From: Thermoprotei archaeon | Lineage (GTDB): Archaea > Thermoproteota > Thermoprotei_A > Sulfolobales > NBVN01 | Length of the DNA: 15,885 nucleotides | Direction: 5' to 3' | Assembly: GCA_003661745.1 (NCBI GenBank) | Contig: QMWS01000007.1 | Coordinates: 1 to 15,885, forward strand | In this document: positions 1 through 7,960 of the stretch, piece by piece | How positions within the stretch are numbered: the stretch's first letter is position 1 | Layout of the letters: each line of letters begins with the position of its first letter | Made by a program: the position numbers and the translations under genes | Notes under the pieces: generated by a model | Seen by the model: the letters and a program-made list of their open reading frames with translations, nothing else | What the model was told of the DNA's origin: nothing | Database searches by the model: none

Positions 1-123
1 GCTCAGGCACCGCAGCCTCAGGCTGCTCCAGCTGAGGAGAAGAAGGAGGAGGAAGAGGAGGAGAAGAAGGAAGAAGTTAGTGAAGAAGAAATCGCAGAAG
101 GAATATCATCACTATTCGGGTAA
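1..123 (+). CDS. rpl12: Archaeal ribosomal protein P1/L12, C-terminal end (partial)
   Basis: This is the 3' end of a gene that begins before the window. The 40 visible residues are an Ala/Pro/Gln-rich hinge, then a long run of Glu and Lys, then a tail ending in ISSLFG and a TAA stop. That is the typical end of archaeal P1 (L12), the lateral stalk protein of the 50S subunit. In the family, the hinge lets the acidic and hydrophobic tail swing and recruit translation GTPases to the ribosome. The stalk gene lying just before alaS is an arrangement I recall from other crenarchaea. The N-terminal dimerisation domain is outside the window. Confidence 0.93.
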   Translation, partial: AQAPQPQAAPAEEKKEEEEEEKKEEVSEEEIAEGISSLFG

Positions 124-175
124 AGGATGTTTTGTGTATTAAGCTATTTCAATATCCTCAGCTACACCCTCACGC

Positions 176-202
176 AACTTTAGCTTCTTCTCTCCTTCTG
201 CT
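176..202 (+). terminator. Pyrimidine-rich tract after L12, possible terminator
   Basis: A run made almost only of C and T lies about 55 bases after the L12 stop and before the alaS promoter. Archaeal RNA polymerase often stops at U-rich or pyrimidine-rich tracts without a hairpin, so this is a reasonable terminator for the stalk operon. The run is interrupted by purines and no transcript data are available, so this is weak inference. Confidence 0.3.
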
Positions 203-224
203 GGTAAATAATAAATTTGGTTAG

Positions 225-232
225 TTTATATA
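225..232 (+). promoter_or_regulatory. TATA box of alaS
   Basis: TTTATATA sits 41 to 48 bases before the alaS ATG. Transcription would start near 255, giving a leader of about 15 to 20 bases. That leader carries a GGAGG Shine-Dalgarno motif (261-265) seven bases before the ATG. Confidence 0.6.
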
Positions 233-272
233 CGTAGTTAAGGGTAGTACTTACAGGCAGGGAGGGTTAGAG

Positions 273-3035
273 ATGGGTTTTCAGGTTGATCCCAGCATAT
301 ACAGAGTCCGAATGTTTAAGGAACGAGGATATGTTAGGCAGAAGTGCAAGTATTGTGGAGTCTACTTTTGGGCGTTACGACCCAGGAATGATTGTAATGA
401 TGCGCCGTGCACCGACTACACGTTTTTCGATATTAAGCTGCGGGTAGGTCCTCTCTCAGTTAAGGAGACTAAGGACAGGTTCATAGAGTTCTTCAGAAGA
501 AGAGGTCACGAAGTAATTGAGCCGCATCCTGTTGTTGCTAGGTGGAGGGAGGATCTTTACTTAACTATAGCGTCCATAGTTGTCTTTCAGCCGCATGTCA
601 CCTCAGGCATAGTTCAGCCGCCAGCAAATCCATTAGTCATTGCTCAGCCATGTATAAGGCTAGAGGACATTGACAGTGTAGGCTATACCTTCGGGAGGCA
701 CTTAACTAACTTCATTATGGGCGGTCATCACGCATTTAACTACCCAGACAAGTTTGTTTACTTCACGCACGAGACTGTGGAGCTCGCTAGAGAGTTCTTT
801 GTTGATGACCTAGGTGTTCCTGAGGCTGAGATAACGTTTAAGGAGTCATGGTGGGAGGGGGGAGGCAATGCTGGGCCATGCTTTGAGGTGGCTGTCGGAG
901 GACTTGAGGTAGCAACGCTAGTGTTCATGATGTATGACGTAAAGGACGGCAGGTATGTTGAGATGCCTATTAAGATTGTCGATACGGGGTACGGTATCGA
1001 AAGGATTTCCTGGCTTACTCAAAAGTCGCCTACGGCATTTCACGCAATCTACGGCGACTTAGTTGATAGATACTTTAAGATGCTTGACTTGAGAGTTCCA
1101 CCCAAAGAGTTCTTTGAGGTAGCTGTTAAGTATATTGGAAGGCTAAATCCGAAGAATAGAGACGACCTAATTAAGCTGCTTGACCACATAGTATCGGCAT
1201 CAGATTACAGTGAGGAGGAAGTTGCGAGGTACCTTAATGACACCATCAACGTATTTACATTACTAGATCACGTCAAGACAGCCTCTTTAATGCTTGCAGA
1301 TGGCGTTGTTCCGTCGAATGCTGGTGAGGGTTACTTGGCTAGACTTGTCTTAAGGAGGATCTTCAGGATCCTTGTCCTACTTAAGAGTGAGGACGTACTA
1401 GATGAGCTCTTCCTACAGCAAGTGGATTATTGGAAAGCACTCTATCCTCAGCTAGCGAAGCGAAAGGACTACATAGTTGATGTAATAAGTCATGAAGCTC
1501 GCAAGTATAGGGAAGTAATATCGAGAGCGCCATCACTAGTGAGGAAGTACATTAAGAGAGGTGGTGAGGGCTTAAGCCTAGATGAGCTAATAGAGCTCTA
1601 TGATAGTCATGGCATACCTCCTGAAATAGCCTCTGAAGTAGCGAGTAAGTATGGTGTTAAAGTTGACGTACCGAGTGACTTCTACTCAAGAATTGCTAGA
1701 AGGCACAGCAGCGCACCTATCAAGCGTACTGTAAAGGAGAAGGTTCCAAGTAACGTATCTGAGCTGGTACGCAAGCTTAGGCCGACAAAGCTCCTCTTTC
1801 ACGAAGACCCCTACATAAGGGAATTCAGCGCCACTATAGTAATGATTCACGGACCTTACGTTGTCCTTGACCAAACAGCATTTTACCCTGAAGGAGGTGG
1901 GCAGGCAGCTGATACAGGCTACCTAATACTTCCTTCAGGTGAGGCTATAAGAGTGCTCGATACTCAGAAGGTCGGTAGTGTGGTCATCCATAAGCTAGCT
2001 AAGGAATTACCTCAGAACCTCATCGGGCGGGCGGTGACAGGAAGGATAGATTGGGAGCGCAGGTACAAGTTAATGAGACACCACACAGCAACTCACATAA
2101 TACTAGGTAGCGCGAGGCAGATCCTCGGAGACCACGTCTGGCAAGCAGGTGCTGAAAAAACAGAAGAGAGAGCTAGGCTAGACATAACGCACTATAAACC
2201 CCTGAGCAAGGAGGAGATAAGAAAGATTGAGGAGTTAGCTAATAAAGTAATTGTAGAGGGAAGAAAAGTTAAGTCTATGTACCTCCCTAAGTACGTGGCA
2301 GAGCATAAGTATGGCTTCAGACTCTATCAGGGCGGTGTGCCTCTAGAGCCAGTAATTAGGGTGGTTGAGATAGAAGGTCTTGACGCAGAAGCATGCTTCG
2401 GTACCCACGTAAGTAACACGATGGAGGTAGGTGCCATTAAGATCGTAGGTGTTGACAGAATAGCTGACGGCGTGGTTAGGCTGGAATACGTCGCAGGTAC
2501 TCAGGTATTTGAGTACGCTAGGAGCCTTGAGTCAAAATTAGCTGAAGCTTCATCGATTCTCGGCGGCGACGTAGTTCAGAGGGCAAAAGCTATTGTGGGT
2601 GAATTAAAGAGCATGACATCACTGCTTACAAACTACCGTAAGTTAATTCTGAGTTCGCTAACTAAGCAGGCACTAGCGGAGGCAGAATATGTTGCTGAAG
2701 GGATTAAGGCGGGCGTAATATGCCTTAGCATTTCAGATAAGAACATAGTTAGGGAGCTACTTATAAAGCTAAGCTCACTAGCATCTGAACTCGTAGCTCT
2801 TGCGGTAATGCCTGCGAGTAGTGGCTCACTAGTGGAACTATCCTTAGGCAGTAAGGCAGCAGGTATTCTTGATGCGAGAGAGGTATTAAACAACTTGCTG
2901 AGTAAGTACGGAGGTAAGGGAGGCGGTAAAAAAGATCATGCCTCAGGGTTTGTCAGGAAAGATGCAAGTAAGTTCTGTAGTGAGGTCCGGAACGACCTGC
3001 TGGTCATACTGAGGAATAAGTTGTGTAAGTTATAA
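273..3035 (+). CDS. alaS: Alanyl-tRNA synthetase (archaeal type)
   Basis: Class II synthetase that charges tRNA-Ala and clears mischarged Ser or Gly. The 920-residue length fits archaeal AlaRS. In order: an archaeal N-terminal extension with a CKYCG motif near residue 26; the aminoacylation core with the motif 1 region (VVFQPHVTSG, about residues 103-112), a motif 2 region around HLTNFIMGGHHAF and motif 3 at GYGIERISWL (about residues 245-254); a helical tRNA-binding region; and the editing domain, whose zinc ligands are HHTATH (603-608) and CFGTH (708-712). The tail after residue 750 is the C-Ala-like dimerisation region. The ATG is chosen because GGAGG lies seven bases upstream with a TATA box before it. 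The gene is intact and follows L12. The next gene starts 15 bases after its stop, so the two may be cotranscribed. Confidence 0.98.
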   Translation: MGFQVDPSIYRVRMFKERGYVRQKCKYCGVYFWALRPRNDCNDAPCTDYTFFDIKLRVGPLSVKETKDRFIEFFRRRGHEVIEPHPVVARWREDLYLTIASIVVFQPHVTSGIVQPPANPLVIAQPCIRLEDIDSVGYTFGRHLTNFIMGGHHAFNYPDKFVYFTHETVELAREFFVDDLGVPEAEITFKESWWEGGGNAGPCFEVAVGGLEVATLVFMMYDVKDGRYVEMPIKIVDTGYGIERISWLTQKSPTAFHAIYGDLVDRYFKMLDLRVPPKEFFEVAVKYIGRLNPKNRDDLIKLLDHIVSASDYSEEEVARYLNDTINVFTLLDHVKTASLMLADGVVPSNAGEGYLARLVLRRIFRILVLLKSEDVLDELFLQQVDYWKALYPQLAKRKDYIVDVISHEARKYREVISRAPSLVRKYIKRGGEGLSLDELIELYDSHGIPPEIASEVASKYGVKVDVPSDFYSRIARRHSSAPIKRTVKEKVPSNVSELVRKLRPTKLLFHEDPYIREFSATIVMIHGPYVVLDQTAFYPEGGGQAADTGYLILPSGEAIRVLDTQKVGSVVIHKLAKELPQNLIGRAVTGRIDWERRYKLMRHHTATHIILGSARQILGDHVWQAGAEKTEERARLDITHYKPLSKEEIRKIEELANKVIVEGRKVKSMYLPKYVAEHKYGFRLYQGGVPLEPVIRVVEIEGLDAEACFGTHVSNTMEVGAIKIVGVDRIADGVVRLEYVAGTQVFEYARSLESKLAEASSILGGDVVQRAKAIVGELKSMTSLLTNYRKLILSSLTKQALAEAEYVAEGIKAGVICLSISDKNIVRELLIKLSSLASELVALAVMPASSGSLVELSLGSKAAGILDAREVLNNLLSKYGGKGGGKKDHASGFVRKDASKFCSEVRNDLLVILRNKLCKL

Positions 3036-3049
3036 GTAAGGTACTAATT

Positions 3050-3718
3050 ATGGAGCACGGTAGGCAGGGCCTCGAGAAGAAAGTTATTGATGCTATTAAG
3101 GATTACAAATACCTACTTAATAGAGGCTACCCTCAAAAAGCATGACTAGATTTCGTTGTCTCAAGGTATGCATTAAGTAAGGAGTGGAGATCACTTCTTC
3201 TGCGGTGCGTTCACAGGGAAGAAGACGCAGTGCTGATAAGGAGTAAGCTAAGGGATAGGGTAGGTCCTAATGACAGGTTGATTATTGATGGCTACAACAC
3301 TATACTAACGATTGTCTCAGCTCTTGAGTGCAGGACCCTGTACCTATGTGATGACGGCATCGTGAGAGATCTCAGGAGCGCTTATGTAAAGGACTTCGCA
3401 ACGCCACTAGTCCTCAATGCACTTGAGATACTTAGTGAGGAGCTGGCTAGGCTGAGGGTTGGTGATGTCGCAATAATCCTAGATAGTAATGTAAGCTGGA
3501 GCGCACGGCACGCAGAAGTAATAAGAAAAATAATCAGTGAAGCAGAGGTTAAGCTAGCTAAGAAGGCAGATATTGAAGTGCTCAGTACTAGGGGTATAGC
3601 CTGCTCAAGCGATTACTTAATTCTAAAAAGAGCAAAAGCAATCTATGACCTCGCAGGCAAGATAATACTAAGGAACTTTAAGCATAAGGTCGAGGACATA
3701 AACAAGTACATATACTAG
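3050..3718 (+). pseudogene. DUF434-family protein gene interrupted by one in-frame TGA
   Basis: From the ATG at 3050 the frame reads MEHGRQGLEKKVIDAIKDYK, then YLLNRGYPQKA, then TGA at 3143-3145, then LDFVVSRYALSKEWRSLLLR and on without a break to TAG at 3716. Apart from the TGA the product would be about 221 residues. The N-terminal part matches the DUF434 pattern as I recall it (a DYKYLLNRGYP.KA.LD.V..RY.L-like block across the stop). The C-terminal part (LIIDGYNTILTI..AL, then CDDGIVRDLR) is the conserved second half, with an acidic PIN/NYN-like look. Function is unknown. In relatives the TGA position is usually a small residue, and TCA (Ser) would need one base change. A shorter ORF could restart at GTG 3230, but it would lose the whole N-terminal domain and has no evident ribosome site. 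Alternatives are a recent nonsense mutation, a sequence error, or read-through. The homology call is strong; the status of the stop is open. Confidence 0.8.
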
Positions 3719-3814
3719 CCAAAAGCAGCTACGCGTAACCCAAATCCTCAATCGCTAGAACTAAGGAATGCTTAAGAACCCCAGAATAATCTAAGAAAAT
3801 AGTGGTAGGCTCCT

Positions 3815-3889
3815 GGGCCCGTCGCCTAGCCAGGATAGGGCGCCGGCCTTCTAAGCCGGTGGTCCGGGGTTCAAATCCCCGCGGGCCCG
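3815..3889 (+). tRNA. tRNA-Arg (anticodon TCT)
   Basis: All stems form. Acceptor GGGCCCG (3815-3821) pairs with CGGGCCC (3882-3888). The D arm is GCCT/GGGC. The anticodon stem CCGGC/GCCGG holds the loop CTTCTAA, giving anticodon TCT with T33 and A37. The T arm is CGGGG-TTCAAAT-CCCCG. The discriminator is G at 3889 and CCA is encoded at 3890-3892. There is no intron. It decodes AGA codons, which are common in this window's genes. Imperfect inverted repeats flank the gene (see the findings). Confidence 0.97.
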
Positions 3890-3984
3890 CCACACCAATT
3901 TCTTGGGTTCCTTAAGATGCTGTCCTGAAACTCCTACTAAAGCCACAATAACCTCTGTGTCGGTATGTATGTTAGGTAGAGTAT

Positions 3985-4425
3985 ATGAGCGTTAAGATGG
4001 TCGACATATCGTTTAAAGATGTAGTCTTTAGAGAGGCAAGAGCTGAAGGCTTCATCAAGCTGAGAAAGGAGACTATAGAGTTAATTAAGGAGGGTAAGGT
4101 AGAGAAAGGCGATGTCTTTACCATAGCTAAGGTAGCTGCTATTCAAGCAGTTAAGAAAACACCTGAATTAATTCCGTTGTGCCATAACATACCGATTACG
4201 TTTGTTGATGTGGAATTTCAGGTAGTTGGTGAAGATAGGGTGAGGGTTGAGGCTACTGTGAGGGCGAGCGCGAAAACAGGGGTAGAAATGGAGGCACTAA
4301 CAGCTGTGGTAGCGGCGCTACTTAACATATGGGACTTAGTTAAGAAGTATGAAAAAGATGAGAATGGGCAATATCCATGGACTGTTATAGAGGGTGTGAG
4401 GGTTATATCTAAAATTAAGCGCTAG
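3985..4425 (+). CDS. moaC: Cyclic pyranopterin monophosphate synthase MoaC
   Basis: MoaC turns the cyclic GTP product of MoaA into cyclic pyranopterin monophosphate, the second step in making the pterin of molybdenum and tungsten enzymes. The 146 residues cover the whole family fold. Visible signature blocks are PLCHNIP (64-70, with the conserved His67), TGVEMEALTAV (98-108, with Glu101 and Glu103) and the catalytic block IWDLVK (115-120) with Asp117 and Lys120, followed by a DENGQYPWT insert common in archaeal members. The ATG at 3985 has AGGT seven bases before it; ATG 3997 is a second option. No other moa or moe gene lies nearby. The DUF711 gene follows within 30 bases on the same strand, so they are likely cotranscribed. 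Confidence 0.96.
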   Translation: MSVKMVDISFKDVVFREARAEGFIKLRKETIELIKEGKVEKGDVFTIAKVAAIQAVKKTPELIPLCHNIPITFVDVEFQVVGEDRVRVEATVRASAKTGVEMEALTAVVAALLNIWDLVKKYEKDENGQYPWTVIEGVRVISKIKR

Positions 4426-4439
4426 GCTAAGGGCTTAGT

Positions 4440-4445
4440 GAGGTG
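4440..4445 (+). promoter_or_regulatory. Shine-Dalgarno site that decides the DUF711 start
   Basis: GAGGTG matches the archaeal anti-SD tail and lies seven bases before TTG 4453. It overlaps the alternative GTG start at 4438, which argues against that start. Confidence 0.6.
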
Positions 4446-4452
4446 TTATAGC

Positions 4453-5559
4453 TTGGCAATCATAAGAGCTATAACGGTGCATGTTCCTGAGCATGTGAGC
4501 AGTCAAGACAATGTCAGGGAGCTTACGGATAGAGTTAAGTCAATTATTGAGCGCTGTAGGAATTTACTGAGGAAGCACTCGCTTGAGTGCTGGGGGTTTA
4601 GGGCTTCATTTCCATCCCTTAAAAGTATTGAGCATATCGACCTACATGAGATAGCGGTGAGTCTCAAGGAATTTTCCAGTGAGTGCGGAGTAATTACTGC
4701 TGGACTACATCTAGACGAAATTAGTAGTGTGAAACACTATGAACTGCTAATTAAGTTCTTGGAGGCGAGCGATAAGCTCTATGGTTCTGTCCTAGTTAGT
4801 GATGTAAGGCACCTGGACTGGTATGTTGAGTGCTTAGAGAAGCACAGCAACAAATCTGATTTATTTACTAGATTAGCCGTAATATTCCCGAGTCGTGTAC
4901 TTACACCGTACTTTCCGGCATCCACATCTTATAGTGGCTTATGGGGCATCAGCATTGCCCTAAGGTACGTAGACCTTATCAAGAAAGTTGTCACGGGCGT
5001 GCAGGGATATAGTGAGCTAATTGAGTACATTAAGAAAGTATTCGAGCTATGTAAGGGCTTAGAAGCAGAAGTTGGTGCTAGGTGTTTCGGATTAGATCTC
5101 TCCTTATCACCCTGGATGGACGAGAGTGTAGGAGAGGTCGTGGAATTATTAAGTCAAGTAAATATTCCTGAACCAGGCAGTGGTTGGGCTGTATTCAAGC
5201 TTAATCAACTAATTAATCAGCTAGCTCTCGACGCGAAAGTAGATATAGTAGGGTTTAATGAGGTAATGTTGCCTATAGCCGAAGATAACTTGCTTAAGAA
5301 GAGGGTACTTGAGGGTAAGCTACGGATTAGCGACATAGCACACCTTGTAATGTTCTGTGTATCTGGGGTTGACATGGCTGCTGTATATGTTGGTGATGAA
5401 GAGAGGAGAGAAAAATTAAGAAAGCTACTTTACGATGTCTATGCCCTCAGTCTAGTAAAGAGAAGGAGTATAGGTGTCCGGCTAATACCAACAACGGTAA
5501 AGCCAGGTGGGGTCATTAGCATAGAGAAATTTGGTGATATCCCCGTAGCGGATGTGTAG
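4453..5559 (+). CDS. DUF711 (UPF0210) family protein
   Basis: The 368-residue product belongs to DUF711, an uncharacterised family whose known folds resemble the glycyl-radical barrel enzymes. Supporting sequence is the N-terminal IRAITVHVP start, AVIFPSRVLTPYFPA and SGLWGISIALRYVDL in the middle, the conserved GLDLSLSPWMDESVG block, and the ending RLIPTTVKPGGVISIEKFGDIPV. The frame is open from GTG 4438, but a strong GAGGTG ribosome site (4440-4445) stands seven bases before TTG 4453. That TTG also gives the family's usual short start, so it is preferred. The gene follows moaC by 27 bases. No enzyme activity can be claimed. Confidence 0.88.
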   Translation: MAIIRAITVHVPEHVSSQDNVRELTDRVKSIIERCRNLLRKHSLECWGFRASFPSLKSIEHIDLHEIAVSLKEFSSECGVITAGLHLDEISSVKHYELLIKFLEASDKLYGSVLVSDVRHLDWYVECLEKHSNKSDLFTRLAVIFPSRVLTPYFPASTSYSGLWGISIALRYVDLIKKVVTGVQGYSELIEYIKKVFELCKGLEAEVGARCFGLDLSLSPWMDESVGEVVELLSQVNIPEPGSGWAVFKLNQLINQLALDAKVDIVGFNEVMLPIAEDNLLKKRVLEGKLRISDIAHLVMFCVSGVDMAAVYVGDEERREKLRKLLYDVYALSLVKRRSIGVRLIPTTVKPGGVISIEKFGDIPVADV

Positions 5560-5590
5560 GAGTTTAAGGTTATAAGGGAATTGTAAGCGT

Positions 5591-5666
<76 letters not shown>

Positions 5667-5692
5667 CCACCGTTGATGATGTTATACGTAGA

Positions 5693-5704
5693 CTTAAAAT
5701 TTTT
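5693..5704 (-). promoter_or_regulatory. TATA box of tRNA-Thr
   Basis: On the minus strand AAAAATTTTAAG is centred about 31 bases before the tRNA 5' end, the usual archaeal TATA position. It implies the tRNA has its own promoter rather than relying only on the upstream gene. Confidence 0.5.
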
Positions 5705-5745
5705 GCTGTTAATGCGTGGGGGCGCTAATGGAGTGACTCAGTAAT

Positions 5746-7044
5746 TTATACTATTTCTTGTAACTCACCTCTGAGGTCATAGAAGGTTACTTCATCTATA
5801 CGTACGATAACGCTCTTGCCTAAATACCTTAAGTCAGTTAATGGTTTACCGTTGATTTTAATGACTACTGGCCTGTAATTAACTGTTCTACCTATAAGAT
5901 GTCCCCGAAAACCTCTCTGTGTAATTAAGCACTTCGCGTATGCTCCCGCATATTCTTTATTAATGGTTAGACATATGCCTTCAATGACTTTGGCTAATAT
6001 GCTGCTTCTCCTCTTCTTAATAGGGTCAGGTACCTGGGGCATTGCTGCTGCTTCGGTCCTTGGCCTTATCGTGTATTGGGCAAGGTGTACTCTATCGAAT
6101 TTAAGTTCCTTAACTGCCTCCACGGTTCTCTGAAAAGCTTCTTCGTCCTCGCCTGGATGGCCTACAATTATGTCAGTCGCTATCGTTACTCCAGGTATCT
6201 TCCTCCTAACCTCAAGCACTATTGACTTGAATTCATCATACGTGTATTTCCTCTTCATTATCTTTAGTACGTTATCGTCAGCTGACTGAAGCGGTATGTG
6301 AAGGAACTTAAATACATTAGGGTGCTTCAGCACTTCAATAACTCCGTCAAGAATGTCGTTAATCGTGTCCGGATTCGCCATCCCTATTCTAATCATGTAC
6401 TCGCCGCGAACATTTTCTAAGATTGCGTTAACTAGGTCAGGAAGGCGGGTGTCACCTAAGTCTAAACCGTATGATGCGGTATCCTGAGCAGTCAACTCTA
6501 TCTCCTTAGCCCCCTGTTTAATTGCTTCTTCAACGGCATTAACTATTAGCTTAGGATTGTATGACTTTAGCTTCCTGCGCGCTATCTTAACGATACAGAA
6601 CGAGCAGTCACCTATACAGCCCTCAGCTATTGGTATGGCTGCAATTGCGTCACTAACAGAGCCGCTGAGATATGATACGTCTCTGTCCCCTGTAATTAGA
6701 TGTACCGTAATCGGCGATTCTAGTACATCAACAATTCGGGTGATATTCTGAGGTGAAATTAAGGACGCTTCAGGAATGACTGACTTGATTGTATATGGTT
6801 GTGCCGAAACCATGCAGCCAGCAATAACTATCTTTCTACCTTTCACTAGCCTCCTTATTTCACTCAACCTGCGGAGTATACGCCCTTCCGTATCTGACCT
6901 TACAGTGCATGTGTTTATTATTATGGCGTCAGCCTCATGTATCGAGTCAACTATAGTATGGCCTGCACTAACCAGTAACTTCCTCATTAACGCGCTGTCA
7001 GCCCTATTTAGTGCGCAGCCGTAGGTCTCTATGTACACCTTCAT
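5746..7044 (-). CDS. e-MtaB-type tRNA t6A methylthiotransferase (radical SAM)
   Basis: This enzyme family adds a methylthio group to t6A at position 37 of tRNAs that read ANN codons (CDKAL1/e-MtaB group). In order: an N-terminal UPF0004 domain with three cluster cysteines C10 (ETYGCALN), C46 (NTCTV) and C77 (AGCMV); the radical SAM centre CIGDCSFC with C143, C147 and C150; the barrel with ELTAQDTASYG, HIPLQSADDNVLKIMKR and ATDIIVGHPGE; and a C-terminal TRAM domain (about residues 365-432) for tRNA binding. The 432-residue length fits archaeal members. All six cysteines are present. The ATG at 7044 starts right at the conserved MKVYIETYGC. It shares a 64-base divergent promoter region with aIF2-beta. 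Annotators may call it MiaB-like; the archaeal order of motifs favours e-MtaB. Confidence 0.95.
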   Translation of the reverse strand: MKVYIETYGCALNRADSALMRKLLVSAGHTIVDSIHEADAIIINTCTVRSDTEGRILRRLSEIRRLVKGRKIVIAGCMVSAQPYTIKSVIPEASLISPQNITRIVDVLESPITVHLITGDRDVSYLSGSVSDAIAAIPIAEGCIGDCSFCIVKIARRKLKSYNPKLIVNAVEEAIKQGAKEIELTAQDTASYGLDLGDTRLPDLVNAILENVRGEYMIRIGMANPDTINDILDGVIEVLKHPNVFKFLHIPLQSADDNVLKIMKRKYTYDEFKSIVLEVRRKIPGVTIATDIIVGHPGEDEEAFQRTVEAVKELKFDRVHLAQYTIRPRTEAAAMPQVPDPIKKRRSSILAKVIEGICLTINKEYAGAYAKCLITQRGFRGHLIGRTVNYRPVVIKINGKPLTDLRYLGKSVIVRIDEVTFYDLRGELQEIV

Positions 7045-7059
7045 AGCGTACCTATTCTT

Positions 7060-7085
7060 TAAGCTACTTAATTAACTTAAAAACT
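7060..7085. promoter_or_regulatory. Divergent promoter region, methylthiotransferase and aIF2-beta
   Basis: An A/T-rich block holds CTTAAAAAC (7076-7084), 25 to 33 bases before the aIF2-beta ATG, and on the other strand a TTTTAAG/TTAATTAAG stretch about 25 to 35 bases before the methylthiotransferase ATG. Both genes would then be leaderless or nearly so. Confidence 0.5.
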
Positions 7086-7108
7086 TCAGAGTTCACTCAT
7101 AGTAGGGA

Positions 7109-7537
7109 ATGCTCATGGGTGATAAGGATATATTCGACTATAATGTGCTACTGGAGAGACTCTACGAGAGCTTACCAAAGAAGAGAGTAACCGAGACTAT
7201 CGAAATACCAACGCTAAATATAGCTCATATAGGCCTTCAGACGCAGATAAGGAACTTCAAGGAAATATGCGATATAATAAGGAGAGAGCCCAGGATATGT
7301 ATGAGGTTCTTCTTAAAGGAACTAGCAGCTAGAGGTACAATAGATGATTCGGGTATCTTCACTATCTACTCTAGAGTATCGGCACAGACACTTAATGCGC
7401 TATTCCGGAGGTTTCTGATGACATACGTTAGGTGTAGTACATGTGGCTCATTACACACAGTCTTAATTAGGCAGGGGAAAGTATGGGTAATAAAGTGTCT
7501 TGCATGTGGTGCTGAATCGCCTGTTAAGCCGATATGA
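7109..7537 (+). CDS. Translation initiation factor aIF2 subunit beta
   Basis: The beta subunit of aIF2, which together with alpha and gamma brings initiator Met-tRNA to the small subunit. The 142 residues show the usual plan: an N-terminal gamma-binding helix (YNVLLERLYESLPKK), the alpha/beta core with NFKEICDIIRREP and the basic FLKELAARGTID, a linker helix (RFLMTYVRC), and a C-terminal zinc ribbon with C109, C112, C130 and C133 (CSTC and CLAC). Two starts compete, ATG 7109 and ATG 7115; the TATA position supports a leaderless start at or near 7109. It begins a same-strand block of translation and ribosome genes. Confidence 0.97.
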   Translation: MLMGDKDIFDYNVLLERLYESLPKKRVTETIEIPTLNIAHIGLQTQIRNFKEICDIIRREPRICMRFFLKELAARGTIDDSGIFTIYSRVSAQTLNALFRRFLMTYVRCSTCGSLHTVLIRQGKVWVIKCLACGAESPVKPI

Positions 7538-7630
7538 GTACATTGGATTTTTATAGCTACCTGCTAAAGATTAATAACTTATGAAGCAATAAAAGACTAC
7601 AGCATAAATGCTCCATTATTTTGTAATGGG

Positions 7631-7957
7631 ATGCGGATCATGAAAGGAAGAGAAGTCTATGTTAAGGTTATGGAGGTAGACGACGTAGCTGGCGTTAGGA
7701 TAGTAGTGGCTGTCTGTGATAAGGAGTTATTGGGTAAGAAATTCTCAGAAGGTGGGGTAGTACTTGATATTAATAAGGACTTTTTCGGAGGATTCCTGAC
7801 AGATATTGATGAGGCGCTTCACTACCTCAAGAACGCATTTACAGCTATGTTGGTTGGCGAGAATATAGTTCGGGAGGCAATAAAGGCAGGCTTAATTCAC
7901 CCAGAAGCAGTACTTAAGGTCTCAGGTATACCTTACGCACATATCGTGAGGCTGTAA
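7631..7957 (+). CDS. DUF424 family protein
   Basis: A 108-residue archaeal protein of the DUF424 family, with no established function. Visible family features are the start VYVKVMEVDDVAGVRIVVAVCD, the GKKF block, FFGGFLTDIDEALHYL, a helix ending in GENIVREAIKAGLI, and the closing GIPYAHIVRL. It looks like a small soluble alpha/beta protein without cysteine clusters or membrane segments. Its stop is followed at once by the NMD3 start, so the two are translationally linked. ATG 7640 is an alternative start. The location between aIF2-beta and NMD3 points to translation or ribosome assembly, but that is inference from neighbours only. Confidence 0.88.
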   Translation: MRIMKGREVYVKVMEVDDVAGVRIVVAVCDKELLGKKFSEGGVVLDINKDFFGGFLTDIDEALHYLKNAFTAMLVGENIVREAIKAGLIHPEAVLKVSGIPYAHIVRL

Positions 7958-7960
7958 GTG

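Noticed and set aside
3143..3145. Selenocysteine codon for the internal TGA of the DUF434 gene
   Set aside because: Crenarchaea are not known to make selenoproteins, the aligned family position is not a redox site, and no selenocysteine gene is visible here.
5671..5685. Box C-like TTGATGATG near tRNA-Thr
   Set aside because: The first base is not a purine in the best register, and no box D or second C/D pair follows at a usable distance.
7805..7812. TTGATGAG inside the DUF424 gene as a box C motif
   Set aside because: It encodes conserved protein and no C', D' or D boxes are spaced correctly after it.
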